A stretch of DNA of 64,000 bases, taken from the NCBI RefSeq assembly GCF_020099395.1, contig NZ_CP083590.1, positions 1,178,001 to 1,242,000 on the forward strand, read 5' to 3'. Shown here piece after piece: positions 50,744 through 59,142 of the stretch. Every line of letters begins with the position of its first letter. The stretch's first letter is position 1. The translations under genes were made by a program, and so were the position numbers. Under the pieces are notes generated by a model, which made no database searches, was not told the DNA's origin, and saw only the letters and a list, made by a program, of their open reading frames with translations. The stretch is from Streptomyces mobaraensis (GTDB taxonomy: Bacteria > Actinomycetota > Actinomycetes > Streptomycetales > Streptomycetaceae).

Positions 50744-52705
50744 TCAGGGCAGTCGCGTCAGCCGTGGCGCCCCCAGCCCGTACGGGTGGGCCGGCGCGGC
50801 CGGGGGCCGGACGCCGCCCTTGGTGGCGCGGGCGAACGCCGCGTAGCCGCCGACCAGCGGCAGGCTGGCCGAGGTCGAGGCCAGGTCGAGGGTCAACCGC
50901 GGGGTGGTGGAGGCCGGTTCGATGAGGCCGCGGTCGGTGCCCGCGACGATCAGCGCCAGCCGGTGGCCGGCCGGGACGACGTGGTCGGTCGCGGCGAGGT
51001 CCAGGGTGATGGTGTAGGGGGTGCCGGGGGCGACGGCCCGGGTGCGCTTGCCGTTCCCCCAGTGGCCGAGGTCGGCCCAGCCGCGGCTGAAGACCGTGTG
51101 GTCGACCCGGGCCGTCTTGGCCTCGGTCCGCTGGAAGCAGCCGGTGTCGCCGGGGGTGCCGGCGCCCCAGCAGGTGCGGTCGGCGAGGGTGGTGATGCCC
51201 TCGGCGTCGTCGGCGTAGTCGCGGATGGCGGCCGGGCCGAGGTCGACGAGGACGGCCGAGAGGTGGGCGGACGCGGTGGACGGGGTCACCCGCAGCCGGA
51301 CCGTGGAGGAGCCGGAGAGCCGCAGGTCACGGGCGAGCGGGCGGGTGACGAAGCCGGCCTTGGACGGGGTGCTCCGGTCGATCGCCGCCGCCCAGTCGTT
51401 CTCGCCGAGCGCGGGGTCGTCGGTGAACTCGGCGGTGCTGCCCGGTCGCGCGGGGTCCAGGCCGAGGCTGCCCGGACCCTGCGCGGATCCCGCCGCCGGG
51501 CGCAGCGTGGTGGCCCGGGTGCCGGCGGGCGGCCAGACGCGGTCGGTGGTCCACTGGTCGGGCGCCCGCTCGACGTCGGCCATCGGCTCGCGCTCGACGC
51601 CGTTGTCGTAGCCCATCAGGTAGTGGTCGAACCAGCGGTGCAGCGTGCGCACCCAGGCGTCGCGCCGGAAGTCGAACGGGTCGACGTGCCCGGTCTGCGA
51701 AAGCCAGATCTTCCGTTCGACGCCGTGCGCGGCAAGCGCGTCCCACCACTGGCCGAGGTGCTTGGTGCGGACGTTGAGGTCCTGCATGCCGTGCACGGCG
51801 AGGACGCTGGCACGCACCTTGCCCGCGTCGCGGACGTAGTCGCGCTCGCTCCACAGCGGCGTCCAGTCGCCGTTGCGGGGCGCGCCCTCGACGAGTTTCC
51901 GCTGGACGTCCTGGCAGCGGGCGCGCGCCTCGGCGCTCTCCACGCGCGAGGCGAGGCCGTCGGGGCCGCTGCCGAACAGCGCGGCGCCCTTGGCGAAGTA
52001 GTAGTCGTACCAGGAGCTGATGGCGCCGATGGGGACGATCGTCTTGAGGCCCTGGACACCGGTGGCGGCGACGCCGTTGGCGATCGTGCCGTCGTAGCTC
52101 TTGCCGATCATGCCGACGGCGCCGGTGGTCCAGTCCGCGTTCACCGGCGCGTTCCCGGTACGCGAACCGTACGCGCGGGCCCGGCCGTTGAGCCAGTCGA
52201 CGACGGCCTTGGCGGACTGGACGTCCGAGCGCCCACCGATGTCGACGCAGCCGTCGGAGCGGTTCGTTCCGGCGAGGTCGACGAGCACGACGGCGTAGCC
52301 GCGCGGGACGAAGTAGTTGTCGTAGAAGAGGGGGAACTGGACGGGCTTCCCCTGGGCGTCGTACGTCTTCTTCTGGCTCTCGTTGCCGCGTCCGCAGCAG
52401 GAGTAGTACGGGCTGGCGTCCATGATCACGGGAACGCGGACGCCCTTCTCGGCGGCCTCGCGCGGCCGGATGATGTCCACGGCGACCCGGTCCGTGCCGC
52501 CGGCGCGGGTGGGCGCCTCGACCCAGACGGACTCGCGCACCGCGCGGTCGTAGGAGTAGACGGGTCTGCTCTCGCCGGCGTGTCTGCCGGGGGGCGCGGC
52601 CTGGGCCGCGCCCGGTGGTACGGCGAGGACGGCCAGCAGCGCCACCAGGGCCGCGAGGACGGAAGTGGTCCAGGATATGCGGGTGTTCCGCGTGGGTTTC
52701 GGCAC
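50744..52705 (-). CDS. Secreted Xaa-Pro dipeptidyl-peptidase (S15-like), paralogue 2
   Basis: The 653-aa protein has a signal peptide (VLAALVALLAVLAVPPGAAQA, cut after AQA), an alpha/beta-hydrolase core with catalytic Ser in MIGKSYDGTIANG, and a C-terminal jelly-roll domain of the X-Pro peptidase type. It releases Xaa-Pro dipeptides from peptides outside the cell. GTG 52705 has only a weak ribosome-binding site. It is a close paralogue of the upstream gene, 87 bp away on the same strand. Confidence 0.9.
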   Translation of the reverse strand: MPKPTRNTRISWTTSVLAALVALLAVLAVPPGAAQAAPPGRHAGESRPVYSYDRAVRESVWVEAPTRAGGTDRVAVDIIRPREAAEKGVRVPVIMDASPYYSCCGRGNESQKKTYDAQGKPVQFPLFYDNYFVPRGYAVVLVDLAGTNRSDGCVDIGGRSDVQSAKAVVDWLNGRARAYGSRTGNAPVNADWTTGAVGMIGKSYDGTIANGVAATGVQGLKTIVPIGAISSWYDYYFAKGAALFGSGPDGLASRVESAEARARCQDVQRKLVEGAPRNGDWTPLWSERDYVRDAGKVRASVLAVHGMQDLNVRTKHLGQWWDALAAHGVERKIWLSQTGHVDPFDFRRDAWVRTLHRWFDHYLMGYDNGVEREPMADVERAPDQWTTDRVWPPAGTRATTLRPAAGSAQGPGSLGLDPARPGSTAEFTDDPALGENDWAAAIDRSTPSKAGFVTRPLARDLRLSGSSTVRLRVTPSTASAHLSAVLVDLGPAAIRDYADDAEGITTLADRTCWGAGTPGDTGCFQRTEAKTARVDHTVFSRGWADLGHWGNGKRTRAVAPGTPYTITLDLAATDHVVPAGHRLALIVAGTDRGLIEPASTTPRLTLDLASTSASLPLVGGYAAFARATKGGVRPPAAPAHPYGLGAPRLTRLP

Positions 52706-52792
52706 GGGCGGGAGCGTACGCGCGTCGACCGCGGTGCAGAAGGGGTGCGGGACGGCCTCCGGGAGGCGGGGGCCGCCCCGCGTACCGTCGTC

Positions 52793-54706
52793 TCAGGTCC
52801 GGTCGTCGCCCGTGGCGCGCGCGAAGGTCCGGTAGCCGCCGACCACGGGCAGGTCCGCCGCGCTGCCGGCGAGGTCCACGGTCAGCTTCGGCGTGGACGC
52901 CGGGGCGTCGATGTACGGCTTGTCCGTACCGGCCACGATCAGGGCCAGCCGGTGGCCGGCCGGGACGACGTGGTCGGCCGTGCCGAGGTCGAGGGTGATG
53001 TCGTACTGCTTGCCGGGCGTGATCTCCCGCCGGGGGAAGCCCGCGTAGTGGCCGAGGTCGGCCCAGCCGCGGCTGAAGACGGTCTGTTCGACCTTCTTGG
53101 TGGCGGGGACGGCCTTCTTGAAGCAGCCGGTGTCCCCGGCGGTGCCGCTGCCGAAGCACTCCTTCTCCGGGAGGACCGAGACGCCGCCGCCGTTCTTGTA
53201 GTCCCGGATGGTGTCCGGGCCGAGGTCGACGAGGACGGCCGAGAGCGTCGCCGAGTTCGTGGTCGGGGTGACCTTCAGGGTCACCGAGCCGTGTCCGGAC
53301 AGCCGGAGATCGCGGTGGAGCGGCCTGGTGGTGAACGCCGCCTTGGCCGGGGTCGGCCGGTCGGCGTCCGCCGCCCAGTCGAGCTCGCCGAGGGCGGGGT
53401 CGTCGGTGAACTCGGCCGTGGCACCGGCCTTCGCGGGCTCGGTCCCCAGCGTTCCCACCCCCGCGACCGGCCCGGCGGCCGGGCGCACGGTGGCGCGGCC
53501 GGTGCCGCTCGGCGGCCAGACCGGGTCGGTGGTCCACTGGCCGGGGGCCCGCTCGACGTCGGCCATCGGCTCGCGCTCGACGCCGTTGTCGTAGCCCATC
53601 AGGTAGTGGTCGAACCACCGGTGGAGCGTGGTCACCCACTCCTGGCGGCGGAACTCGAACGGGTCGGTGTGCGCCGCCGTCGAGAGCCAGATCTTGCGCT
53701 CGACGCCGTTCTCGGCCAGGGCGTCCCACCACCGGTTGAGGTGCTGGGTACGGACGTTGAGGTCCTGGAGGCCGTGGACGGCGAAGACGCTGGCACGGAC
53801 CTTGTCGGCGCCGCGGACGTAGTCGCGGTCCTGCCACATGCCGGTCCAGTTGCCGTCGCGCGGCGAGCCCTCGACCAGCGCCCGGTCCATCGCCTTGCAA
53901 CGGGCCTTCACCTCGTCGGTCTCGACGTACCGCGCGTGCCCGGCGATGCCCTCGGTGGAGTTGGTGGAGGCGCCTTTGTAGAAGTAGTAGTCGTACCAGG
54001 AGCTGGGCCCGGAGATGGGGACGACGGTCTTCAGGCCGTCGACGCCGGTGGCGGCCAGGCCGTTGGCGATCGAGCCGTCGTAGCTCTTGCCGATCAGGCC
54101 GACGGAGCCGGTGGTCCAGCCGGCGTCGGTGCCGCCGTCCCCGGTGCGCGAGGTGTAGCCCCGCGCCCGGCCGTTGAACCAGTCGACGACCGACTTGGCC
54201 GCCGCGATGTCCGAGGGGCCGCCCGCGTCCGAGCAACCGTCGGAGCGGTTGGTCCCCGGCTGGTCGACCAGGGCCACGGCATAGCCGCGCGGGACGAAGT
54301 AGTTGTCGTAGTAGAGCGGGAACTGAAGGGGCTTGCCCTGCTCGTCGTAGGTCTTGACCTGGCTCTCGGGGCCCCGGCCGATGCTCTGGAAGTACGGGCT
54401 GGCGTTCATGATCACGGGGACCTTGCGGCCCTGCTCGGCCGCTTCCCGGGGCCGGATGATGTCCACGGCCACCCGGTCGGTGCGCCCGTCGCCGTCGCTG
54501 TCCTTCCCCGTCTCCACGTAGACGGTCTCCCGGACGGCCCGGTCATAGGAGTAGACCGGAGTGCTCTCCTCGCCGCTCCGGCCGGAGGACGCGGCCTGCG
54601 CCGGCGCCGGTGCCGCGACCAGAGCGGCCAGGAGCGCGGTGGCGGCGGCGGGAACCGTTCGTTTCAAGAGACTTCTGTTGCGCATGTGACGCATGGTGTT
54701 CTTCAC
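52793..54706 (-). CDS. Secreted Xaa-Pro dipeptidyl-peptidase (S15-like), paralogue 1
   Basis: The 637-aa protein has a signal peptide (ALLAALVAAPAPAQAA), catalytic Ser in LIGKSYDGSIANG, and the later active-site segment AAHTDPFEFRR containing the likely His. The C-terminal domain matches the tandem paralogue. DNA around 53550-53620 is nearly identical to 51570-51640, so duplication or conversion is recent. GTG 54706 follows TAGCGT by 6 nt, suggesting a leaderless mRNA. It is the first gene of the pair. Confidence 0.92.
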   Translation of the reverse strand: MKNTMRHMRNRSLLKRTVPAAATALLAALVAAPAPAQAASSGRSGEESTPVYSYDRAVRETVYVETGKDSDGDGRTDRVAVDIIRPREAAEQGRKVPVIMNASPYFQSIGRGPESQVKTYDEQGKPLQFPLYYDNYFVPRGYAVALVDQPGTNRSDGCSDAGGPSDIAAAKSVVDWFNGRARGYTSRTGDGGTDAGWTTGSVGLIGKSYDGSIANGLAATGVDGLKTVVPISGPSSWYDYYFYKGASTNSTEGIAGHARYVETDEVKARCKAMDRALVEGSPRDGNWTGMWQDRDYVRGADKVRASVFAVHGLQDLNVRTQHLNRWWDALAENGVERKIWLSTAAHTDPFEFRRQEWVTTLHRWFDHYLMGYDNGVEREPMADVERAPGQWTTDPVWPPSGTGRATVRPAAGPVAGVGTLGTEPAKAGATAEFTDDPALGELDWAADADRPTPAKAAFTTRPLHRDLRLSGHGSVTLKVTPTTNSATLSAVLVDLGPDTIRDYKNGGGVSVLPEKECFGSGTAGDTGCFKKAVPATKKVEQTVFSRGWADLGHYAGFPRREITPGKQYDITLDLGTADHVVPAGHRLALIVAGTDKPYIDAPASTPKLTVDLAGSAADLPVVGGYRTFARATGDDRT

Positions 54707-54712
54707 GGACGG

Positions 54713-54718
54713 ACGCTA
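54713..54718 (-). promoter_or_regulatory. -10-like TAGCGT with a possible TTGTGG -35
   Basis: On the minus strand TTGTGG is followed after 18 nt by TAGCGT, which ends 6 nt before GTG 54706. Of the leaderless candidates in this window this one has the best -35. Confidence 0.5.
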
Positions 54719-54910
54719 ACCCAGCCAACTCCCATGCCACAAAGGCGATATGACGTATCGTCGAGTCGGTACGGCGAGGTGGAGTGCGCCGCTCCGCTCA
54801 TGACGGCCGGATGTCAGTCGTATGTCTGGATTCGTCATGGACATTCCCACCCCGCAGGTGAGTGCATAGGCTGCGATCGATCTTCCGCCCCCTACGAGTT
54901 GGAGTGTCTC

Positions 54911-56458
54911 GTGCGTCACAGACTCCTCGTTCCGAGCGCCGCCGCCGCTGCCGCCTTCCTGCTGCTCGCGGTCCCCGCGTCGGCGGCCGACGGCACGCCG
55001 GGCGCGCCGGGCATCGGAGACTCCTACTACCCGGACGCCGGCAACGGCGGCTACGACGTCTCCCACTACGACCTGAGGCTCAAGTACCAGCCGAAGAACG
55101 ACCGGCTGGAGGGCACCGCGACCATCACCGCCACCACGACGCAGGCGCTGTCCCGCTTCAACCTCGATCTGCTGCTGGACGTCAGCGACGTCCTGGTCAA
55201 CGGCAAGAAGGCCGCGTTCAGGAAGACGGGCACCCACGAGCTGGAGATCACTCCGGCCGCCTCCCTCCCCGAGGGCAAGCAGATCACCGTCGTCGTCCGG
55301 TACAGCGGCACCCCGTCCGCGGTGAAGGTGAACGGCTCGTCCTCCTGGCAGCGCACGCCGGACGGCGGGATCGCCGCGCAGGAGCCGGAGTCGGCCGCCT
55401 GGTGGTTCCCGAGCAACGACCACCCGCGCGACAAGGCCACGTACGACATCTCGGTGTCCGTCCCCGACGACGTACAGGCGATCAGCAACGGCGTCCTCGC
55501 CTCGAAGACCTCCAAGCTCGGCTGGACGCGCTGGAACTGGCGCTCCACCAAGCCGCAGGCGAGCTACCTCACCACGCTGGCCGTCGGCAAGTTCGAGATC
55601 ACCACGGACACCACGGCCAACGGCCTGCCCGTGATCAACGCCTACAGCAAGGACCTGGGCGACAACCTGGAGCCGGCGAAGGCGAGCGTCGAGCGGAGCG
55701 CCGAGGTCATCGACTGGGAGAGCACCGTCTTCGGCCCGTACCCGTTCACGGCCGTCGGCGGCTACGTGCCCAACGTGCCCACCCGGTTCGCCCTGGAGAC
55801 GCAGACCCGGCCGTTCTACAGCCCGGCGCCGTTCGCCAACGGCGCGAACGTCTCGCTCATCGTGCACGAGCTGGCCCACCAGTGGTTCGGCGACAGCGTC
55901 TCGGTGAAGAACTGGCGGGACATCTGGGTCAACGAGGGCTTCGCCACCTACGCGCAGTGGCTGTGGTCGGAGAAGGAGGGCGAGGGCACGGCTCAGCAGC
56001 TCGCCGACTACACCTACGCGCAGTCCCCGGCGGACGACAAGTTCTGGACGGTCAAGCCCGGTGACCCGGGCGCGGACAAGCAGTTCGACGGTGCCGTCTA
56101 CCAGCGCGGGGCCATCGCCCTCCAGGCGCTGCGCAACACGGTCGGGGACAAGGTCTTCTTCGAGACGCTCCGGGGCTGGACGGCGAAGAACCGGTACGGC
56201 AACGGGTCCGTGCAGGACTTCGTGGCCCACGCCGAGCAGGTCTCCGGCAAGAAGCTGAAGCCGCTCTTCGACACCTGGCTGTTCACCACGTCCAAGCCGA
56301 GCGCGGCGGAGGCGGCCAAGGCGGGGATCGGCCTGCCGGCGAAGGCCGGGGCGAAGGCTCAGGCTCGTAAGGGCGGTGCGTCGCTCGCCGCGAAGAAGCC
56401 GGCGCGGCCCGCGTCCTGGCAGAAGATCCAGGAGGCACTCCGGACGCACGGGCACTGA
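54911..56458 (+). CDS. Secreted M1-family metallopeptidase
   Basis: The 515-aa protein has a signal peptide (LLVPSAAAAAAFLLLAVPAS, then AAD), a beta-rich N-terminal domain, and the zinc site VHELAHQWFGDSV with WVNEGFATYAQWLW. The C-terminal tail after residue 460 is Ala/Lys-rich. It resembles the M1 peptidase of the pls operon but is a separate gene. GTG 54911 has GGAG 6 nt upstream. It is divergent from the Xaa-Pro peptidase pair. Confidence 0.9.
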   Translation: MRHRLLVPSAAAAAAFLLLAVPASAADGTPGAPGIGDSYYPDAGNGGYDVSHYDLRLKYQPKNDRLEGTATITATTTQALSRFNLDLLLDVSDVLVNGKKAAFRKTGTHELEITPAASLPEGKQITVVVRYSGTPSAVKVNGSSSWQRTPDGGIAAQEPESAAWWFPSNDHPRDKATYDISVSVPDDVQAISNGVLASKTSKLGWTRWNWRSTKPQASYLTTLAVGKFEITTDTTANGLPVINAYSKDLGDNLEPAKASVERSAEVIDWESTVFGPYPFTAVGGYVPNVPTRFALETQTRPFYSPAPFANGANVSLIVHELAHQWFGDSVSVKNWRDIWVNEGFATYAQWLWSEKEGEGTAQQLADYTYAQSPADDKFWTVKPGDPGADKQFDGAVYQRGAIALQALRNTVGDKVFFETLRGWTAKNRYGNGSVQDFVAHAEQVSGKKLKPLFDTWLFTTSKPSAAEAAKAGIGLPAKAGAKAQARKGGASLAAKKPARPASWQKIQEALRTHGH

Positions 56459-56474
56459 CCCGCACCGCACGGCA

Positions 56475-56518
56475 CGCCACACCGGCCCGGATCCGAGCGG
56501 ATCCGGGCCGGTGTGGCG
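56475..56518 (+). terminator. Terminator hairpin after the M1 peptidase gene
   Basis: Perfect 20-bp inverted repeat (CGCCACACCGGCCCGGATCC and its complement) with a GAGC loop, starting 17 bp after the stop codon. No T-tract, as usual in this base composition. Confidence 0.88.
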
Positions 56519-56663
56519 CGGTGACCGGCCCCGGCCCCGGCGGCGCGACCAGGCGGCCGGACCGCCCTCTCCGGGCCGGTGATCGGCCGTCCGCTCTTAC
56601 AGTGCTGGTGAGACACCCCTACTGTTGCACTGCCGCGTCCGCCGGACGCGCGAGGCATGAGGC

Positions 56664-57512
56664 ATGGGTACGGGAGCGGCTGGCGCGGCCGGTGAGGTCC
56701 GTGAGCCGGGGAGCGAGGCGCAGGGCATGGCGACGGAGACGGGGGAGCCGGAGCTCCTCACCATCGACGAACTGGCCGCCCGCGCCGGGGTGACCGTCCG
56801 CACCATCCGCTTCTACAGCACGCGCGGCCTGCTCCCGCCTCCCGCGCTCGGCCCCCGCCGCGTGGGCCACTACGGCCCCGGCCACCTCTCCCGTCTGGCG
56901 CTGATCGAGGAGTTGCAGCACCAGGGGCTCACGCTCGCCGCCATCGAGCGCTATCTGGGCCGGCTGCCGGACGACCTCAGCGCCCACGACCTGGCCATCC
57001 ACCGGGCGGTGGTGGCCTCCTGGGTCCCGGACCGCACCGAGGAGATCACCCACGCCGAGCTGGAGCGCCGGACGGGCCGCCCGCTGACCGAGGACGACAT
57101 CGCCAAGCTCGCCGCCATGGACGTCCTGGAGCGCCGCCCGGGCCCCGGGGAGGCCGGGGAGGCCGGGGAGGCCGGGGAGGCCGGGGAGGCGGCCCGCTTC
57201 CGCGTCGATCCCGGTCTCCTCGCCCTGGGCACCCAGCTGCTGGCCGTTCCCGCGACGCTGGGCACGGTCCTCGCCGCGCGCACGGTCCTGCTCGACCACG
57301 CCCGGGCCACCGCGCACGAGCTGACCCGGCTGTTCCACGAGGAGGTGTGGGGTCCGTACGAGGCCCGGGAGACGGACCCGGCGGAGGTGGAGGCGATGAA
57401 GTCGTTGTCGGCGCACATGCAGCCGCTGGTGGTGCAGGCGCTGGTCACCGCGTTCCAGCGGGCGCTGCGGGAGGAGCTGCGCCGGACGTACGGGACGGGC
57501 GGACAGGGCTGA
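56664..57512 (+). CDS. MerR-family transcriptional regulator
   Basis: The 282-aa protein has a MerR winged HTH (LLTIDELAARAGVTVRTIRF, then YSTRGLLPPPALGPRR and VGHYGPGHLSRLALI), a helical dimerisation part and a C-terminal domain of unknown ligand. ATG 56664 follows GAGGCATGAGGC; ATG 56727, nearer the HTH, is also plausible. Residues about 161-176 are a run of Gly-Glu-Ala triplets encoded by a 9-bp tandem repeat. No obvious target operon is adjacent. Confidence 0.87.
   Translation: MGTGAAGAAGEVREPGSEAQGMATETGEPELLTIDELAARAGVTVRTIRFYSTRGLLPPPALGPRRVGHYGPGHLSRLALIEELQHQGLTLAAIERYLGRLPDDLSAHDLAIHRAVVASWVPDRTEEITHAELERRTGRPLTEDDIAKLAAMDVLERRPGPGEAGEAGEAGEAGEAARFRVDPGLLALGTQLLAVPATLGTVLAARTVLLDHARATAHELTRLFHEEVWGPYEARETDPAEVEAMKSLSAHMQPLVVQALVTAFQRALREELRRTYGTGGQG
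57147..57190 (+). repeat. 9-bp tandem repeat inside the MerR gene
   Basis: About five copies of GGGGAGGCC in frame, encoding Gly-Glu-Ala repeats between the HTH half and the C-terminal domain. The unit is a multiple of three, so copy-number change would alter the linker length without a frameshift. Confidence 0.9.
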
Positions 57513-57726
57513 CGACCAGCGCTGACGACCGGGCCGACGACCGGGGCCGACGGGCCCGCCGTGCCGCCCGCCCGTGCGCCCCCTAGGGTGGAAATCCGGG
57601 GGTCCGACGTTTCCCCGTGGCGTGTCCGGACATCCGCGAGTCACGTGATCGCGGAGCACGGGCGTCGTTCCGCCGACGTTCTTCCGGTGCACGATCCGCG
57701 CCCGAGAACGACAGGGAGGCAACCTC

Positions 57727-58311
57727 ATGAGTGGTGCGAAGTCCGACCGGGAGCAGGCCGCCCGGCTGCCCGAAGGCGACGTCGTGGCCGTCCTGCTGGC
57801 GCAGCACGCCCGCATCCGGGAGCTCTTCGCCGACGTCAAGGCGGCGGACGGGGAGCACAAGAAGCAGGCGTTCGACGAGCTGAGGGCGCTGCTGGCCGTC
57901 CACGAGACGGCGGAGGAGATGGTCGTCCGGCCCGTGGCCCGCGACACCGCCGGCAAGAAGGAGGCGGACGCCCGCAACGCGGAGGAGGCGGAGGCCAACA
58001 AGGTCCTCGCCCGGCTGGAGAAGATGGACGTCGACAGCCCGGAATTCGACGCGCGGCTGCGCGAGTTCGAGAAGGCCGTGGTGGAACACGCCGAGCACGA
58101 GGAGCGCGAGGAGTTCCCCACACTGCGGGCGGGCCGCGACGAAGCCCAGCTCAAGCGCATGGGCACCATGCTCCGCGCCGCCGAGAAGGTCGCCCCCACC
58201 CACCCGCACCCGGTGGCGGCCGGTTCCACGGCCGCCCAGTGGAGCGTGGGCCCGATCGCGTCCCTGGTGGACCGCACGAAGGACGCGATCAAGGGGGCCA
58301 TGGCGCGCTGA
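57727..58311 (+). CDS. Hemerythrin-like domain protein
   Basis: The 194-aa protein has the His/Glu pattern of hemerythrin-type di-iron sites: LLAQHARIRELF, LAVHETAEEMVV, and VVEHAEHEEREEFPTL. A Lys/Ala-rich helical C-terminus follows. Such proteins sense or bind oxygen, NO or peroxide in actinomycetes. ATG 57727 has GGGAGG upstream. The 214-bp gap before it holds GACGACCGGGCC-like repeats. Confidence 0.9.
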   Translation: MSGAKSDREQAARLPEGDVVAVLLAQHARIRELFADVKAADGEHKKQAFDELRALLAVHETAEEMVVRPVARDTAGKKEADARNAEEAEANKVLARLEKMDVDSPEFDARLREFEKAVVEHAEHEEREEFPTLRAGRDEAQLKRMGTMLRAAEKVAPTHPHPVAAGSTAAQWSVGPIASLVDRTKDAIKGAMAR

Positions 58312-58549
58312 CGGCGCTCCGTGGACGGCACTCCGTGGACGCCGCCCGGTGGTCCCGTGGGGGCCGGGCGGCGTCCGGGGGCGTCCGGGGCCCGGGTGCG
58401 TCCGGGTGCGTCGCGGTCCGTCCCGCGAACCCGGCGGGGCTGGCGGACGCAGCGCGGCCCGGCGGACGCGGCCCGGCGAACCCGGCGGACGCGGCCCGGC
58501 AGCCGGCCGGCGCCCCACGGCTCGGACAGGCCGGCCGGCGCCCCTCGCC
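58312..58549. other. Intergenic region rich in GCGGACGCGGCCCGGC-type repeats
   Basis: 238 bp between convergent genes. Imperfect repeats of about 14-16 bp (CCCGGCGGACGCGG) run at 58440-58505, with GGCGTCCGGGG-like repeats before them. No gene is seen. It could form termination structures. Confidence 0.45.
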
Positions 58550-58957
58550 TCAGACGGAGCGGGCCGCGTCCTCGACGAGCCATACGGCGGCACCGGCCGC
58601 GGCCAGCAGCACCACGACCACCTGCGCCATCAGCGCCACCGGCACCTTGGCGCCGGCCGCGACCCGGCCGGACTCCACGTACTCCAGAGCGAACTGCTTG
58701 ATCACCGTCCGGTGCCCGACGACCGACAGCGGCGCCAGGAGCAGGAGCGCGGCACAGCCCGGCACCATGGCCTGCGGCGGGTAACCGCCCACGACACCGG
58801 CCCCGACGACGAAGGCCAGCCCCGTCACCGCGGACACGCCGGCCTTCAGTCTGGCCTTGCCCGGTGGTCTGAGGGGCAGCCAGAACACCAGGTCCGCGAC
58901 CACTCCGACGGCGACGGCGACCCACCAGACGCTCATGGGCAGATGTGCGGCGCGCAT
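58550..58957 (-). CDS. Small integral membrane protein, function unknown
   Basis: The 135-aa protein has about four hydrophobic helices (WWVAVAVGVVADLVFWLPL, AVTGLAFVVGAGVVGG, AALLLLAPLSVVG, VVVLLAAAGAAVWLV). ATG 58957 has AGGAG 6 nt upstream. I do not recognise the family. It is convergent with the hemerythrin gene. Confidence 0.7.
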   Translation of the reverse strand: MRAAHLPMSVWWVAVAVGVVADLVFWLPLRPPGKARLKAGVSAVTGLAFVVGAGVVGGYPPQAMVPGCAALLLLAPLSVVGHRTVIKQFALEYVESGRVAAGAKVPVALMAQVVVVLLAAAGAAVWLVEDAARSV

Positions 58958-59142
58958 GGTGACTCCTGTCGTCCGTGACCGTCCGGGATGGCCGTTCGGC
59001 GTCGTCCGTGGTTGACCATGGTCGCCCGTCGAGGAGCACGGCCACCGCACAGCATAGGAAGCCCGGCCGACGGCACCCGGAGCGGGCCGCCTTGACGGCC
59101 CGCCCGGACGGCGTCGGAGCGCCGGCCCTCCGCGGCTCCCCG

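Noticed and set aside
50471..54910. Plus-strand frame upstream of the secreted M1 peptidase
   Set aside because: It is antisense to the two Xaa-Pro peptidases; the M1 protein has its own signal peptide and ribosome-binding site at 54911.
58312..58549. Small gene in the repeat-rich gap
   Set aside because: Frames exist only because of repeated G+C-rich units; no start with a ribosome-binding site.
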